64,000 nt of DNA from Bacteroidales bacterium SW299 (GCA_019550975.1 SDWH01000018.1:26742-90741), one strand, 5' to 3'. Shown: positions 44,233-53,088, counted from the stretch's first letter. Notes: generated from the letters alone by a model not told the origin. Translations and numbers: made by a program.

Positions 44233-45456
44233 ATGGAAAGAAAAGTAGTGATAACAGGAATGGGCATCTGGTCGTGCCTGGGGACGACTCTTGATGCGGT
44301 GCGCGACTCTTTATATGCAGGGCGCAGCGGTATCGTATTCAGCCGTGAACGGAAGGACGCGGGGTTTCGTTCGGCATTGTGCGCCGATATACCGCATCCG
44401 GACCTGAAGCCTTTTGTTCCGCGCAACCAAAGGCAGTTCATGCCGGAAGAAGCTCAGTATGCGTATATGGCTACGCGTGCGGCTCTGGAAAATGCCCGGC
44501 TTGATGCGGATTACATCGCTTCGCATGAGATCGGCATCATTTACGGAAATGATTCGGTGGCTGAGGCCACCATGCATGCGCTCGACAAGTTCCGCGAGTT
44601 CAAGGATACGGCGGCGTGCGGAAGCGGTGCCATATTCCAGTCGATGAACTCCACAGTCACCATGAATCTGGCATGCCTGTTCAAGCTGAGGGGAATTAAT
44701 CTGACGGCTTCGGCGGCTTGCGCTTCCGGATCGCACTCCATCGGATTGGGTGCCTTGCTTATCCGCAACGGTCTGCAGGAGTGTGTGGTGTGTGGAGGTG
44801 CGCAGGAAGCCAACATGTATAGCGTGGCGGCTTTCGACGGAATCCAGTCGTTCTCCGTGCGTGAGGACGAGCCGGCAAGGGCGAGCCGTCCCTTCGACCG
44901 CGACCGTGACGGACTGGTTCCTGGGGGAGGGGCTGCGACTGTGATTCTGGAGAGCTATGAACATGCCGTGAAACGCGGTGCTCCTATTCTTGCCGAAGTG
45001 GTAAGCTGGGGCTTTTCGAGCAACGGCGATCATATCTCTACGCCAAATGTGGCAGGGCCGGCACGTTCGCTGGAACTATGCTTGCGGCACGGAGGGATAA
45101 GTCCTCAAGACATCGGCTACATCAATGCGCATGCCACTTCCACGCGTATCGGGGACAGCAGGGAGGCAGAGGCCATCGCGCAAGTGTTCGGCGACGTCAA
45201 GGTGCCGGTTACATCGACAAAGAGCCAGACCGGACACGAGATGTGGATGGCGGGTGCCAGCGAAATCATTTATTCGATGCTGATGATGAAGAGCGGGTTT
45301 ATCGCCGGGAACATCAATTTTGAGAATCCGGACGAAGATTCGGCAAAGATCAATGTCCTGCCCGAAACGAAGGAGGCGCATTTCGACATGTTCCTTTCAA
45401 ATTCGTTCGGATTCGGAGGGACAAACTCTACGCTGATAGTGAAAAATATGCTTTAA
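44233..45456 (+). CDS. Beta-ketoacyl-ACP synthase (aryl-polyene/FabF-like)
   Basis: A 407-aa KAS I/II-type condensing enzyme. The complete catalytic triad is visible: Cys163 in SAACASGSH, His300 in NAHATS, His335 in TGHEMWMAG. It is thus an active ketosynthase and not a chain-length factor. It extends ACP-bound acyl chains. The neighbours (ACP, two dehydratases, ketoreductase, thioesterase, CrtI-like enzyme) indicate a dedicated specialised acyl pathway similar to aryl polyene or flexirubin loci rather than bulk fatty acid synthesis. The gap to the ACP gene is filled by a MITE-like insertion. Confidence 0.92.
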   Translation: MERKVVITGMGIWSCLGTTLDAVRDSLYAGRSGIVFSRERKDAGFRSALCADIPHPDLKPFVPRNQRQFMPEEAQYAYMATRAALENARLDADYIASHEIGIIYGNDSVAEATMHALDKFREFKDTAACGSGAIFQSMNSTVTMNLACLFKLRGINLTASAACASGSHSIGLGALLIRNGLQECVVCGGAQEANMYSVAAFDGIQSFSVREDEPARASRPFDRDRDGLVPGGGAATVILESYEHAVKRGAPILAEVVSWGFSSNGDHISTPNVAGPARSLELCLRHGGISPQDIGYINAHATSTRIGDSREAEAIAQVFGDVKVPVTSTKSQTGHEMWMAGASEIIYSMLMMKSGFIAGNINFENPDEDSAKINVLPETKEAHFDMFLSNSFGFGGTNSTLIVKNML

Positions 45457-45473
45457 TAGCGATGTGCAAAATA

Positions 45474-45667
45474 AGAAACTGTTTTGAATTTATCGTGTGC
45501 TGATTTGGGATGAGTTTTTGAGGCATTTCCGTTTGTGTGATGAGGAAGATAGCGGGCTATCTGACGAAGAACAGAAGCGGAAAAGATCAAAAAATAGTCC
45601 AAAGCACACACGAAAACGAACACATCAAGCCAAGAAAAACTTTTTGGAGAAATTCAAAACAGTTTCT
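45474..45667. mobile_element. MITE-like element with 18-bp terminal inverted repeats
   Basis: AGAAACTGTTTTGAATTT (45474-45491) and its exact reverse complement (45650-45667) bound a 194-bp AT-rich segment. The bases just outside, AAATA at 45469-45473 and AAATA at 45668-45672, form a 5-bp direct repeat as expected for a target-site duplication. There is no transposase; a 61-codon frame inside (45497-45682) runs out through the right end and is probably not a gene. The parent IS family could not be identified. Confidence 0.8.
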
Positions 45668-45694
45668 AAATATCAACTGTAAAAATAGGAAATT

Positions 45695-45940
45695 ATGACA
45701 CGTGAAGAAATTGTATCAAAAGTAAATGCTTTGTTGTCGGAAGAATTTGAAGTTGAACAGGATGCTTTTGAGCCGGAAGCCAATGTGAAGGAAACGCTTT
45801 CGCTCGACAGCCTGAGTCTGGTCGATCTGGTGGCCATTATCCAGCAGACCTACAAGATAAAGATTCCGGTGGCCGACTTGCGTGAAATCAAGACTTTCAA
45901 CAATTTGTACGACTATATAGAGTCGCATCTGCCGGCATGA
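45695..45940 (+). CDS. Acyl carrier protein
   Basis: An 81-aa ACP with the phosphopantetheine attachment site DSLS (Ser39) in the context ETLSLDSLSLVDLVAIIQQTYKIKIP. It is acidic and four-helical as usual. It differs from the housekeeping AcpP sequence and sits inside the specialised operon, so it is most likely the dedicated carrier for the adjacent ketosynthase. Its stop codon overlaps the start of the dehydratase gene (ATGA). No phosphopantetheinyl transferase gene is nearby. Confidence 0.93.
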   Translation: MTREEIVSKVNALLSEEFEVEQDAFEPEANVKETLSLDSLSLVDLVAIIQQTYKIKIPVADLREIKTFNNLYDYIESHLPA

Positions 45941-46365
45941 AAAGAATTGCAGTAGAAAAGCTCATTCCGCAGCGTGCTCCTGTGATGATGGTGGACGAAC
46001 TGCTGGAGGCCGAAGAAAACGGAGCCGAGGTCAGTCTGCTGGTTCGTCCGGACAATTACTTTATGGATGAGGACGGGCGGCTTGACGAAGTGGGATTGAT
46101 TGAGCATATCGCTCAGTCCGCTTCGGCATTGGCTGGCTACAAGGCACTGGCAGAGGGCGTTGAGAATCCTCCGCTGGGCTATATCGGTGAGGTGAAGAGG
46201 TTCAAATGCCATTTCCGTCCATGCGCAGGTGATCTTTTGCATACGACGATATCGGTTGTGGCGGATGCCGGCGGAGTGACTCTCATTCAGGGTGTAACAC
46301 GGGTGGGCGACCGCATGGCGGCCGAAACTCAAATGAAGATTTTTGTCAAACCTTGGCAGTCATGA
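45937..46365 (+). CDS. Hotdog 3-hydroxyacyl-ACP dehydratase (ApeP/ApeI-like)
   Basis: A 142-aa single hotdog domain. LIPQRAPVMMVDELLEAEENG and GLIEHIAQSASALAGYKALAEG follow the pattern of the beta-hydroxyacyl-ACP dehydratases of aryl polyene clusters, with Glu/His in the LIEHIAQ helix. It would dehydrate the 3-hydroxyacyl-ACP made by the FabG-like reductase to a trans-2-enoyl chain. Start and stop overlap both neighbours, which indicates tight translational coupling within the operon. Confidence 0.85.
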   Translation: MKRIAVEKLIPQRAPVMMVDELLEAEENGAEVSLLVRPDNYFMDEDGRLDEVGLIEHIAQSASALAGYKALAEGVENPPLGYIGEVKRFKCHFRPCAGDLLHTTISVVADAGGVTLIQGVTRVGDRMAAETQMKIFVKPWQS

Positions 46366-46733
46366 AGCTCGAAGGTAATTATTTTCAGATTGACGCACTT
46401 CACATGGGAGCTGCTCACGGGGTGTTCTACCTCCGGCTCCTTCCCGGATGTGATGTGTATCGGGGGCATTTCCCCGGCAATCCGGTGTGTCCCGGTGTAT
46501 GCCACATCGAAATGCTCAGAGAGTGTGTCATGAAACTTGTCGGTGTAAAGGTGTTTATTTCCTCTGTCAAGCAATGCAGGCTGACGGCTGTTTCCGATCC
46601 TTTAAGCTGTTCGGAACTGAAGCTGACGGTCAGTCTGGAGAAGACGGACGAAGGGTATGCCGTGTCTGCTTTGCTGGAGGATGAAGAAAAGACCTATATG
46701 GAATACCGGGGCAGCATGGCAGTGGACCTGTGA
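46362..46733 (+). CDS. FabZ-like hotdog dehydratase
   Basis: A 123-aa hotdog protein from ATG 46362, which overlaps the previous stop (TCATGA). The catalytic FabZ motif GHFPGNPVCPGV contains His36; the remainder is shorter and more diverged than housekeeping FabZ. Having two different dehydratases in one short operon is typical of aryl polyene-type loci, where double bonds accumulate because no enoyl reductase is present. No enoyl reductase is seen here either. Confidence 0.83.
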   Translation: MKLEGNYFQIDALHMGAAHGVFYLRLLPGCDVYRGHFPGNPVCPGVCHIEMLRECVMKLVGVKVFISSVKQCRLTAVSDPLSCSELKLTVSLEKTDEGYAVSALLEDEEKTYMEYRGSMAVDL

Positions 46734-46760
46734 AAAAAAAGGATTGCGGAAGCATGAACT

Positions 46761-48239
46761 ATGAAGTATGATGTGATAGTTGTCGGAAGCGGTTTGGGCG
46801 GACTGGAGTGCGCCTCCATTCTCTCTCGGAGCGGGCTGAGTGTGCTTGTGCTCGAGAAAGGGGCGCAGGCAGGAGGCTGCATGCAGAGCTATTGCCGCAG
46901 GGGAATGTGGTACGACACAGGATTCCACTATGTGGGAGGGCTTGGCGAAGGTCAGTCGCTTTACGCTCCGTTTCGTTACCTCGGGTTGCTTGATCTGCCT
47001 TGGAAACGCCTTGACTTCTGTTTCGACCGGATATCTGTCGGGGGAAGGAACTTTGTGTTTGCGGAGGGATTCGATGAGTTTGCCCGGATGCTGGCTGAAG
47101 ACTTTCCGGCAGAACGGAGTGCGCTTTGCGAGTATGCTTCTCTGTTGCGCCGCGCCGGAGAAGAGCGGTTCCTGTCCCCGGGCATGTCGGCCGGTGAGGC
47201 AGACCTGCTTTCTCCGATGTCTGGTGTGGGAGCTTATTCGTATCTGAGTGAAAAGTTCTGCGATCCTCTGCTGGTTGATGTGCTGAGCGGTGCCTCGCTG
47301 AAGATGGAATTGCGCAAGGAGTCCTTGCCCTTGTTCACTTTCGTACATGGCAACAGCAGCTTTATCGAGAGCAGTTGGAGGCTGAAGGGCGATTCTTCAC
47401 TGATTGTCCGTTCGCTGGCCGACACTATCCGTTCGTACGGCGGAGAGATTATTTGCCGGTCGGAAGTGGTTGAGCTTGTGGAAAAGGGTGGAAAGCTGGT
47501 GCAGGCTGTCTGTTCCGACGGGCGGGTGTATGAAGGAAACGTTTTCGTGAGCGATGTGCATCCGGCAGTCACGTGCGGCTGGGTGAAGCGGAGCGAAAGG
47601 ATAAAGAAGGTGTTCCGCAGCCGGATAGGCCGTTTGGAGAACACGTTCGGGATGTGTACTGTTTCGCTTTGCATAAAGCCTCATGTGCTCCGTTATTTCA
47701 ACTGGAACCATTATGTATACAGCAGACCGGGCGTATGGACATTTTATCAGGAAGCAGAAGCGGTAGGCGGAGTGCTGGTGAGCTGCCGTGTTCCCGAAGA
47801 CGGGAGCGGGTATGCACGTCAGGTGGATCTGCTCACTCCGATGAACTGGGGACAGTGTGAGCGGTGGACAGACACGGTTGTAGGTCATAGAGGCGAGGAG
47901 TATCTCCGTTTGAAAGAGCGGATGGCCGACGAGTGCATTGCGCTGGCCGATGAAGTGATACCCGGCTTGAGGGATATGGTGGAGGGGTGCTATGTGAGTA
48001 CACCTCTTACTTACCGCGACTATACGTCCGTTCCTGAAGGTTCGGCTTACGGTGTGCGCAAGGATTTCAACGCTCCTCTCATGACGATGCTTTCTCCCCG
48101 TACACCCGTTCCTAACCTGTTGCTTACGGGACAGAATCTGATGCTGCACGGACTGCATGGAGTGACAATGACTGCGCTTCTGACTTGTGCGGAGATTATC
48201 GGAAGAGAAGAACTGCGCAAGCTGGTTTTTAGGAGTTGA
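46761..48239 (+). CDS. Phytoene-desaturase-like FAD oxidoreductase
   Basis: A 492-aa flavoprotein of the CrtI/retinol saturase type. The N-terminal dinucleotide-binding motif VVGSGLGGLECASIL (residues 7-21) with GAQAGGC and DTGFHYVGG follows, and the C-terminal FAD-contact segment NLLLTGQNLMLHGLHGVTMTALLTC is present. Such enzymes add or saturate double bonds in long isoprenoid or acyl chains. Within this operon it may desaturate or isomerise the ACP-bound or released chain. It is not standard in described aryl polyene loci. No carotenoid genes are nearby. Confidence 0.87.
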   Translation: MKYDVIVVGSGLGGLECASILSRSGLSVLVLEKGAQAGGCMQSYCRRGMWYDTGFHYVGGLGEGQSLYAPFRYLGLLDLPWKRLDFCFDRISVGGRNFVFAEGFDEFARMLAEDFPAERSALCEYASLLRRAGEERFLSPGMSAGEADLLSPMSGVGAYSYLSEKFCDPLLVDVLSGASLKMELRKESLPLFTFVHGNSSFIESSWRLKGDSSLIVRSLADTIRSYGGEIICRSEVVELVEKGGKLVQAVCSDGRVYEGNVFVSDVHPAVTCGWVKRSERIKKVFRSRIGRLENTFGMCTVSLCIKPHVLRYFNWNHYVYSRPGVWTFYQEAEAVGGVLVSCRVPEDGSGYARQVDLLTPMNWGQCERWTDTVVGHRGEEYLRLKERMADECIALADEVIPGLRDMVEGCYVSTPLTYRDYTSVPEGSAYGVRKDFNAPLMTMLSPRTPVPNLLLTGQNLMLHGLHGVTMTALLTCAEIIGREELRKLVFRS

Positions 48240-48252
48240 AGAATATAAAACA

Positions 48253-48990
48253 ATGAAAATTATGAAATACGCATTGGTAACGGGCGGCAGCCGGGGAATA
48301 GGACGGGCTGTCTGCATCAAACTGGCCCGGATGGGCTATCAGGTTCTCGTCAATTACGCGAGCCGTACGGACGAGGCTGAAAAGACGCTCCAACTGGTAC
48401 GCGAGGCGGGACAGGACGGAGAGCTGCTTAAATTTGACGTGAGCGACAGAAAGCAGGTGTGCGAAGCGCTTGAGGCATGGGAAGAACGTCATCCTGACGA
48501 ATACATCGAGGTGCTGGTAAACAATGCCGGTATTCGCCGCGACAACATTCTGGCGCTCATGCCCGAAGAGGACTGGCACAGGGTGCTTGACATTACGCTC
48601 AACGGATTTTATAACGTAACGCAGGCTTTGCTTCAGCCGATGATGTTCCGTAAATACGGGCGCATCATCAACATGGCGAGCGTGAGCGGACTCAAGGGAT
48701 TGTCGGGGCAGACGAACTATTCGGCGGCAAAGGGCGGAATCATCGCGGCTACAAAGGCGTTGGCGCAGGAAGTGGCGCGGAAGAACGTGACGGTCAACGC
48801 TGTGGCTCCCGGGTTTATTCGGACAGATATGGTAGACGGGCTGGACGAGGCGGCACTGAAGAAGACCATTCCCGCCAACCGTTTCGGAACACCTGAAGAG
48901 GTGGCCGAACTTGTGGGATTCCTTGCCTCGCCCGAGGCTGGATACATCACAGGCAATGTGGTATCAATCAACGGAGGGCTCTACACGTGA
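48253..48990 (+). CDS. 3-oxoacyl-ACP reductase (FabG-like)
   Basis: A 245-aa short-chain dehydrogenase from ATG 48253. NADPH-binding TGGSRGIG, structural NNAG, and the catalytic Ser and YSAAK (Tyr-x3-Lys) in MASVSGLKGLSGQTNYSAAKGG are all present. The end TGNVVSINGGLYT is typical of FabG. It reduces 3-ketoacyl-ACP to the 3-hydroxy form and is the reductive partner of the operon's ketosynthase and dehydratases. The next gene starts with GTG overlapping its stop. Confidence 0.93.
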   Translation: MKIMKYALVTGGSRGIGRAVCIKLARMGYQVLVNYASRTDEAEKTLQLVREAGQDGELLKFDVSDRKQVCEALEAWEERHPDEYIEVLVNNAGIRRDNILALMPEEDWHRVLDITLNGFYNVTQALLQPMMFRKYGRIINMASVSGLKGLSGQTNYSAAKGGIIAATKALAQEVARKNVTVNAVAPGFIRTDMVDGLDEAALKKTIPANRFGTPEEVAELVGFLASPEAGYITGNVVSINGGLYT

Positions 48991-49421
48991 AAACGCTTGA
49001 GGATATTTGCCGGGTGCAGGTGAAGTTCAGCGAAATCGATTCCATGCGTAGGGTGTGGCACGGTTCTTTTGTCACTTATTTTGAAGACGGACGCGAGTCG
49101 TTCGGAAGACGGTATCCCGGAATTGGTTATGCCGACATGCAGCGTGAGGGAATTTATGCGCCTGTTTACGACCTGCATGTGAAGTATCTGGCACCATTGG
49201 CTCTGAACGATAGGGCGGTTATTCATACGGCCTATGTGCATCATCCGGGTGCCCGGCTGGACTATCATTACCGGGTGTATCGCGAGAGCGACGGAGTGCT
49301 GTGTGCTGAGGGTGATACGGTGCAGCTCTTCATTGACGAGAGCGGAGAACTGATGCTGGAAGAGCCGGCATATTATCGGGAATGGAAGGAGAGATTCCTT
49401 CTTTCTTCGGGCGGGAAATAA
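48987..49421 (+). CDS. Acyl-CoA/ACP thioesterase (4HBT hotdog family)
   Basis: A 144-aa hotdog thioesterase that begins with GTG in overlap with the fabG-like stop. The N-terminal VKFSEIDSMRRVWHGSFVTYFEDGRESFG matches the 4-hydroxybenzoyl-CoA thioesterase type, with the usual Asp replaced by the EIDSM..VWHG pattern common in this branch, and YDLHVKYLAPL follows. It probably releases the finished acyl chain from the ACP. It resembles the ApeK component of aryl polyene loci. The CDP-alcohol phosphotransferase starts 5 bp later. Confidence 0.85.
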   Translation: MKTLEDICRVQVKFSEIDSMRRVWHGSFVTYFEDGRESFGRRYPGIGYADMQREGIYAPVYDLHVKYLAPLALNDRAVIHTAYVHHPGARLDYHYRVYRESDGVLCAEGDTVQLFIDESGELMLEEPAYYREWKERFLLSSGGK

Positions 49422-49426
49422 CTTAA

Positions 49427-50422
49427 ATGTATTGTGATATGTCGAACGAAAATATAAAGTCAACTTATAAGTCGAACGACACGGAAGAGTGGCTCGACAA
49501 AGTATGGACGCGTCCCATAGGCTACCGCTGGGCGCTTCTGTTCGAGCGTCTGGGTGTCCATCCTAACGCGGTTACCGTACTTTCAATGATCATCGGGGCA
49601 GGCTCGTCGCTTTTTTTCGTCCGCGGTTCCTACCGTACGGAAGGCTGGGAAGGGCTTTGGATGAATGTGGCAGCAGTCATGCTTCTGGCATGGGCCAATT
49701 TCTATGACAGTGCCGACGGGCAGCTAGCACGTATGACGGGGAAAAAGACCCGTCTGGGACGGATTCTCGACGGAGCGGCGAGCGAGGTATGGTTTATACC
49801 CATCTACCTGTCACTGGTTTGCCGGTTCTATAACCATCACACGCTTGAGTTCAGTTGGATGGGACTTGAAGACACTCCTCAGAACACATGGATCGCCACG
49901 CTTCTGCTGCTTGTCCTGGTGCTGTATTCCGGTTTCGGATGCCATAGCCGCCAGTGCGGGATAGCCGACTATTACCGTCAGGTCCATCTGTTTTTCCTGA
50001 AAGGAGAGGCGGGAAGCGAGCTTGATAATTCCGTGCAGCAGCAGAAGCTTTACGATGAAACCCCGTGGAAAGGGAACTTTCTCTGGAAAGCGTTTCTGAA
50101 GACATACGTCAACTATACCCGGACGCAGGAGAAACAGACTCCAAACTTCCAGCGGCTGATGAAATGTCTGCGCGAAAAGTATGGGGCGACCGAGAACATT
50201 CCGCAGGCTTTCCGTGACAGGTTTCGCGAGCTGTCGCTTCCGCTGATGAAATGGACGAATGTCCTTACGTTCAATACCCGGGCAATCGTGCTCTATACCG
50301 TATGTCTGATCGACCTGCCTTGGCTGTATTTCGTGTTCGAGGTGGTAGTCATGTCAGCTCTTGCCCGATACATGCGGGCCAAGCATGGACGTTTCTGCAA
50401 GAGATTGTGCGAAGAAATATAA
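49427..50422 (+). CDS. CDP-alcohol phosphatidyltransferase, copy 2
   Basis: A 331-aa membrane enzyme (ATG 49427; the in-frame ATG at 49439 is an alternative). It is a close paralogue of 34276-35226, with shared blocks throughout: GVHPN, DGQLARMTGKKTR, FFLKGEAGSELDN, TPNFQR, LPLMK, LTFNTRAI. Motif residues are Asp94, Asp97-Gly98, Ala101-Arg102, Gly111 and Asp115. The fourth Asp (position 119) is Ser, with Glu at 120. It is coupled to the acyl module, so its substrate may carry or receive the special chain. Both alcohol and lipid partners are unknown. Confidence 0.88.
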   Translation: MYCDMSNENIKSTYKSNDTEEWLDKVWTRPIGYRWALLFERLGVHPNAVTVLSMIIGAGSSLFFVRGSYRTEGWEGLWMNVAAVMLLAWANFYDSADGQLARMTGKKTRLGRILDGAASEVWFIPIYLSLVCRFYNHHTLEFSWMGLEDTPQNTWIATLLLLVLVLYSGFGCHSRQCGIADYYRQVHLFFLKGEAGSELDNSVQQQKLYDETPWKGNFLWKAFLKTYVNYTRTQEKQTPNFQRLMKCLREKYGATENIPQAFRDRFRELSLPLMKWTNVLTFNTRAIVLYTVCLIDLPWLYFVFEVVVMSALARYMRAKHGRFCKRLCEEI

Positions 50423-50456
50423 TGGTTTCACTCCGCTCTCACCGACCGGATTTTAA

Positions 50457-53024
50457 ATGAAGAATAGAATGAAAATCAGAACAATATGTTTGTTGCTTTC
50501 TTTGCTCGCCGCGGTGTCCGCCTTCGGGCAGACTGCGCTTTTCAAAGGCATTGTAACCGATTCGGTGAGCGGAGAGCCTCTGCCGTATGCTTCCGTGCAG
50601 TTGGAATCGACGGGAAAAGGGGCAATGACGGATGCGGACGGAAGGTTTTCATTCACCGCTTCAAAGAAGAGTGCCGTGCTTGAAGTTTCTTATTTGGGAT
50701 ACGACACGAAAAAGGTGCGAGTAGAACCGGGCAAGTCGGGCAACCTGCATGTACGGCTGGTGCCTTCGGGCATCGCACTGGAGGAAGTGATCGTGAAGCC
50801 GAAGCGTGAACGCTATCGCAGGAGGGACAATCCTGCCGTGGCTTTTGTGCGCAAGGTGATTGACGCGCGCGACGGGAATGATCCGCGCAACCGCGACTAT
50901 TTCAGCTACGACCGTTACGAGCGTATCGTGTTTGCCCTGAACGATTATGTTCCGAAAAAAAGAGCTGACGGGAAGACGGGCAAGTTTGATTTCGTGGCCG
51001 ACTTTGTAGACACGCTTGAGGTGGGCACCACAATTCTGCCCGTTTCGGAAAAGGAAAAGCTGGAGCATGTCTACTGGCGCAAGTCACCGAAATCGGAAAA
51101 GCGTGTGGTGGTGGGAGCGAAGTCGTCGGGGGTAGACGAGGTGTTCTCGCGCGACGGTGTGCAGCAGTTCCTGGATGAAGCTTTCAAGGAGGTGGACATC
51201 TTCCAGAACAACATACCCCTGTTTCTCCAGCGTTTCGTGAGTCCTCTGTCCACTATCGGTCCGGCGTTTTACAAGTATTATCTTCTCGATACGCTGCAAG
51301 TGGAAGGCAAGCCGGTGGTCGATCTGGGCTTCGTGCCTTTCAACTCGGAGTCGTTCGGGTTCACGGGACATCTGTTTGTGCCTCTCGATTCAACTTATTT
51401 TGTTCGGCGGGCGATTCTGAACGTACCGAAGGACATCAATCTGAATTTTGTGTCGGGCATGACTATCGAACAGACCTTCGAGCGCGCGGCAGACGGCACC
51501 CGTATCATTACGAAAGACGACATCCGCATAAACTTCAAGATTATCGAGAAGTCGAACGGGTTTTACGCCCAGCGTCTGAATGCCTACAGTCACCATTCGT
51601 TCGATCCTCCTTCGGAGGAGCGGGCGCGCGTGTTCTCAGAAAACGCTCCCGTGATTGTGGCTGACGACGCTTACAAGAAGGGAAACGATTTCTGGGAAGC
51701 CAGCCGGCCTGACGAACTGAAGAAGAAAAACCCTAACTCCGTAGAAAAGCTGATGGCTAAGTTCCGTTCGGTTCCGGTGTTCTACTTCATGGAGAAAGCG
51801 GTTTCCATACTGGTGTCGGGCTATATTCCTACCGACAAGAATCCGGAGAAGAACAAGTTTGATCTTGGACCGATGAACAGCACCATCAACGGGAATGCCA
51901 TCGAAGGGGCGCGCTTCCGTGTGGGCGGAGGAACCACCCCTGTCTTCAACAAACACTGGTTTTTCGAGGGATACGCTGCCTATGGCACGAGGGACAAGAA
52001 GATGAAGTATGATGCGCTTGTAGAGTATTCGTTTAACCCGCGGAAGGATTTCCGCCTGGAATATCCGATGCATTCCCTCCGCTTCGAGTATATGTATGAC
52101 ATCAACAAGCTGGGACAGAACTATATGTATACCAGCAAAGACAACGTGATGCTGGCCATCCGGCGCAAGAAGGACACGCGTGCCACTTACCTGCGCAGGG
52201 CGGAGCTGACTTACACGCGCGAACATTACAACGGAATATCTTACGGTGCTGTGGTGCGCAACTTCAGGGAGTACGCCACTCCCTATGCGGAGTTCAACCG
52301 TATCGGGGCAGACGGAAGCCTCAATCCGGTGGGCCGCTACGACATGACCGAGCTGGAACTGAAATTCCGCTACGGACGCAACGAGCGTTTCTACCAGACA
52401 CGCACGCAGCGTGTGCCGATCACCTATGATGCGCTGATCTTCAACCTCAGCCATACCATGGCCCGGAAAGGGTTGCTGGGCTCGTCGTTCAACTATCACC
52501 GCACGGAGCTGGGCGTACAGAAGCGGTTCTGGTTCTCGGCGTTCGGCTATGCCGACCTGATAGCGAAGGCAGGAAAGGTGTGGAGCAAGGTGCCTTATCC
52601 GCTGCTCATCATTCCGAATGCCAACCTGACCTACACAATCCAGCCGGAAGCATATACCAATATGAATGCCATGGAGTTCATCAACGACGAATACATGTCG
52701 TGGGACCTTACTTATTATCTGAACGGAAACCTCTTCAACCGCATTCCGCTCATCAAGAAACTGAAGTGGAGGGAGGTGTTCTGCTTCCGCGGCCTGTGGG
52801 GACATCTGACCGACAAAAACAATCCGATGAAGAACGGGGAGGGGCTGTATGCCTTTCCCGCCGGATCGGGAACGATGGGCAGAGCACCCTACATGGAAGT
52901 GAGCGTGGGCATCGAGAACATTTTCAAGTTCCTTCGGCTAGACTATGTGTGGAGGCTCAACTACCTCGACAATCCGGACATCCAGCGCCGGGGAGTACGT
53001 GCAACCATGCGTCTGTCGTTCTGA
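50457..53024 (+). CDS. DUF5686 outer membrane protein with carboxypeptidase-like domain
   Basis: An 855-aa exported protein. Signal peptide about 1-23, then a CarboxypepD_reg-like beta-sandwich (about 25-110, FKGIVTDSVSGEPLPYASVQLESTGKGAMTDADGRF), then the DUF5686 region, beta-rich and ending in a barrel-like segment with C-terminal RLSF, as in outer membrane proteins. DUF5686 proteins are common in Bacteroidetes and have no settled function. It lies 34 bp after the phosphotransferase at the end of the acyl operon, so export or anchoring of its product is one possibility. Convergent with the RluA gene. Confidence 0.87.
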   Translation: MKNRMKIRTICLLLSLLAAVSAFGQTALFKGIVTDSVSGEPLPYASVQLESTGKGAMTDADGRFSFTASKKSAVLEVSYLGYDTKKVRVEPGKSGNLHVRLVPSGIALEEVIVKPKRERYRRRDNPAVAFVRKVIDARDGNDPRNRDYFSYDRYERIVFALNDYVPKKRADGKTGKFDFVADFVDTLEVGTTILPVSEKEKLEHVYWRKSPKSEKRVVVGAKSSGVDEVFSRDGVQQFLDEAFKEVDIFQNNIPLFLQRFVSPLSTIGPAFYKYYLLDTLQVEGKPVVDLGFVPFNSESFGFTGHLFVPLDSTYFVRRAILNVPKDINLNFVSGMTIEQTFERAADGTRIITKDDIRINFKIIEKSNGFYAQRLNAYSHHSFDPPSEERARVFSENAPVIVADDAYKKGNDFWEASRPDELKKKNPNSVEKLMAKFRSVPVFYFMEKAVSILVSGYIPTDKNPEKNKFDLGPMNSTINGNAIEGARFRVGGGTTPVFNKHWFFEGYAAYGTRDKKMKYDALVEYSFNPRKDFRLEYPMHSLRFEYMYDINKLGQNYMYTSKDNVMLAIRRKKDTRATYLRRAELTYTREHYNGISYGAVVRNFREYATPYAEFNRIGADGSLNPVGRYDMTELELKFRYGRNERFYQTRTQRVPITYDALIFNLSHTMARKGLLGSSFNYHRTELGVQKRFWFSAFGYADLIAKAGKVWSKVPYPLLIIPNANLTYTIQPEAYTNMNAMEFINDEYMSWDLTYYLNGNLFNRIPLIKKLKWREVFCFRGLWGHLTDKNNPMKNGEGLYAFPAGSGTMGRAPYMEVSVGIENIFKFLRLDYVWRLNYLDNPDIQRRGVRATMRLSF

Positions 53025-53088
53025 GTTGGAAATGCATGGCCGGAAGTTGCCGGAGGGGAAGCGGAACCGCCACGGAGTTTGTCTTGTC

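Noticed and set aside
45497..45682. 61-codon frame inside the MITE-like element
   Set aside because: It crosses the right terminal inverted repeat, is very Lys-rich and resembles no transposase.
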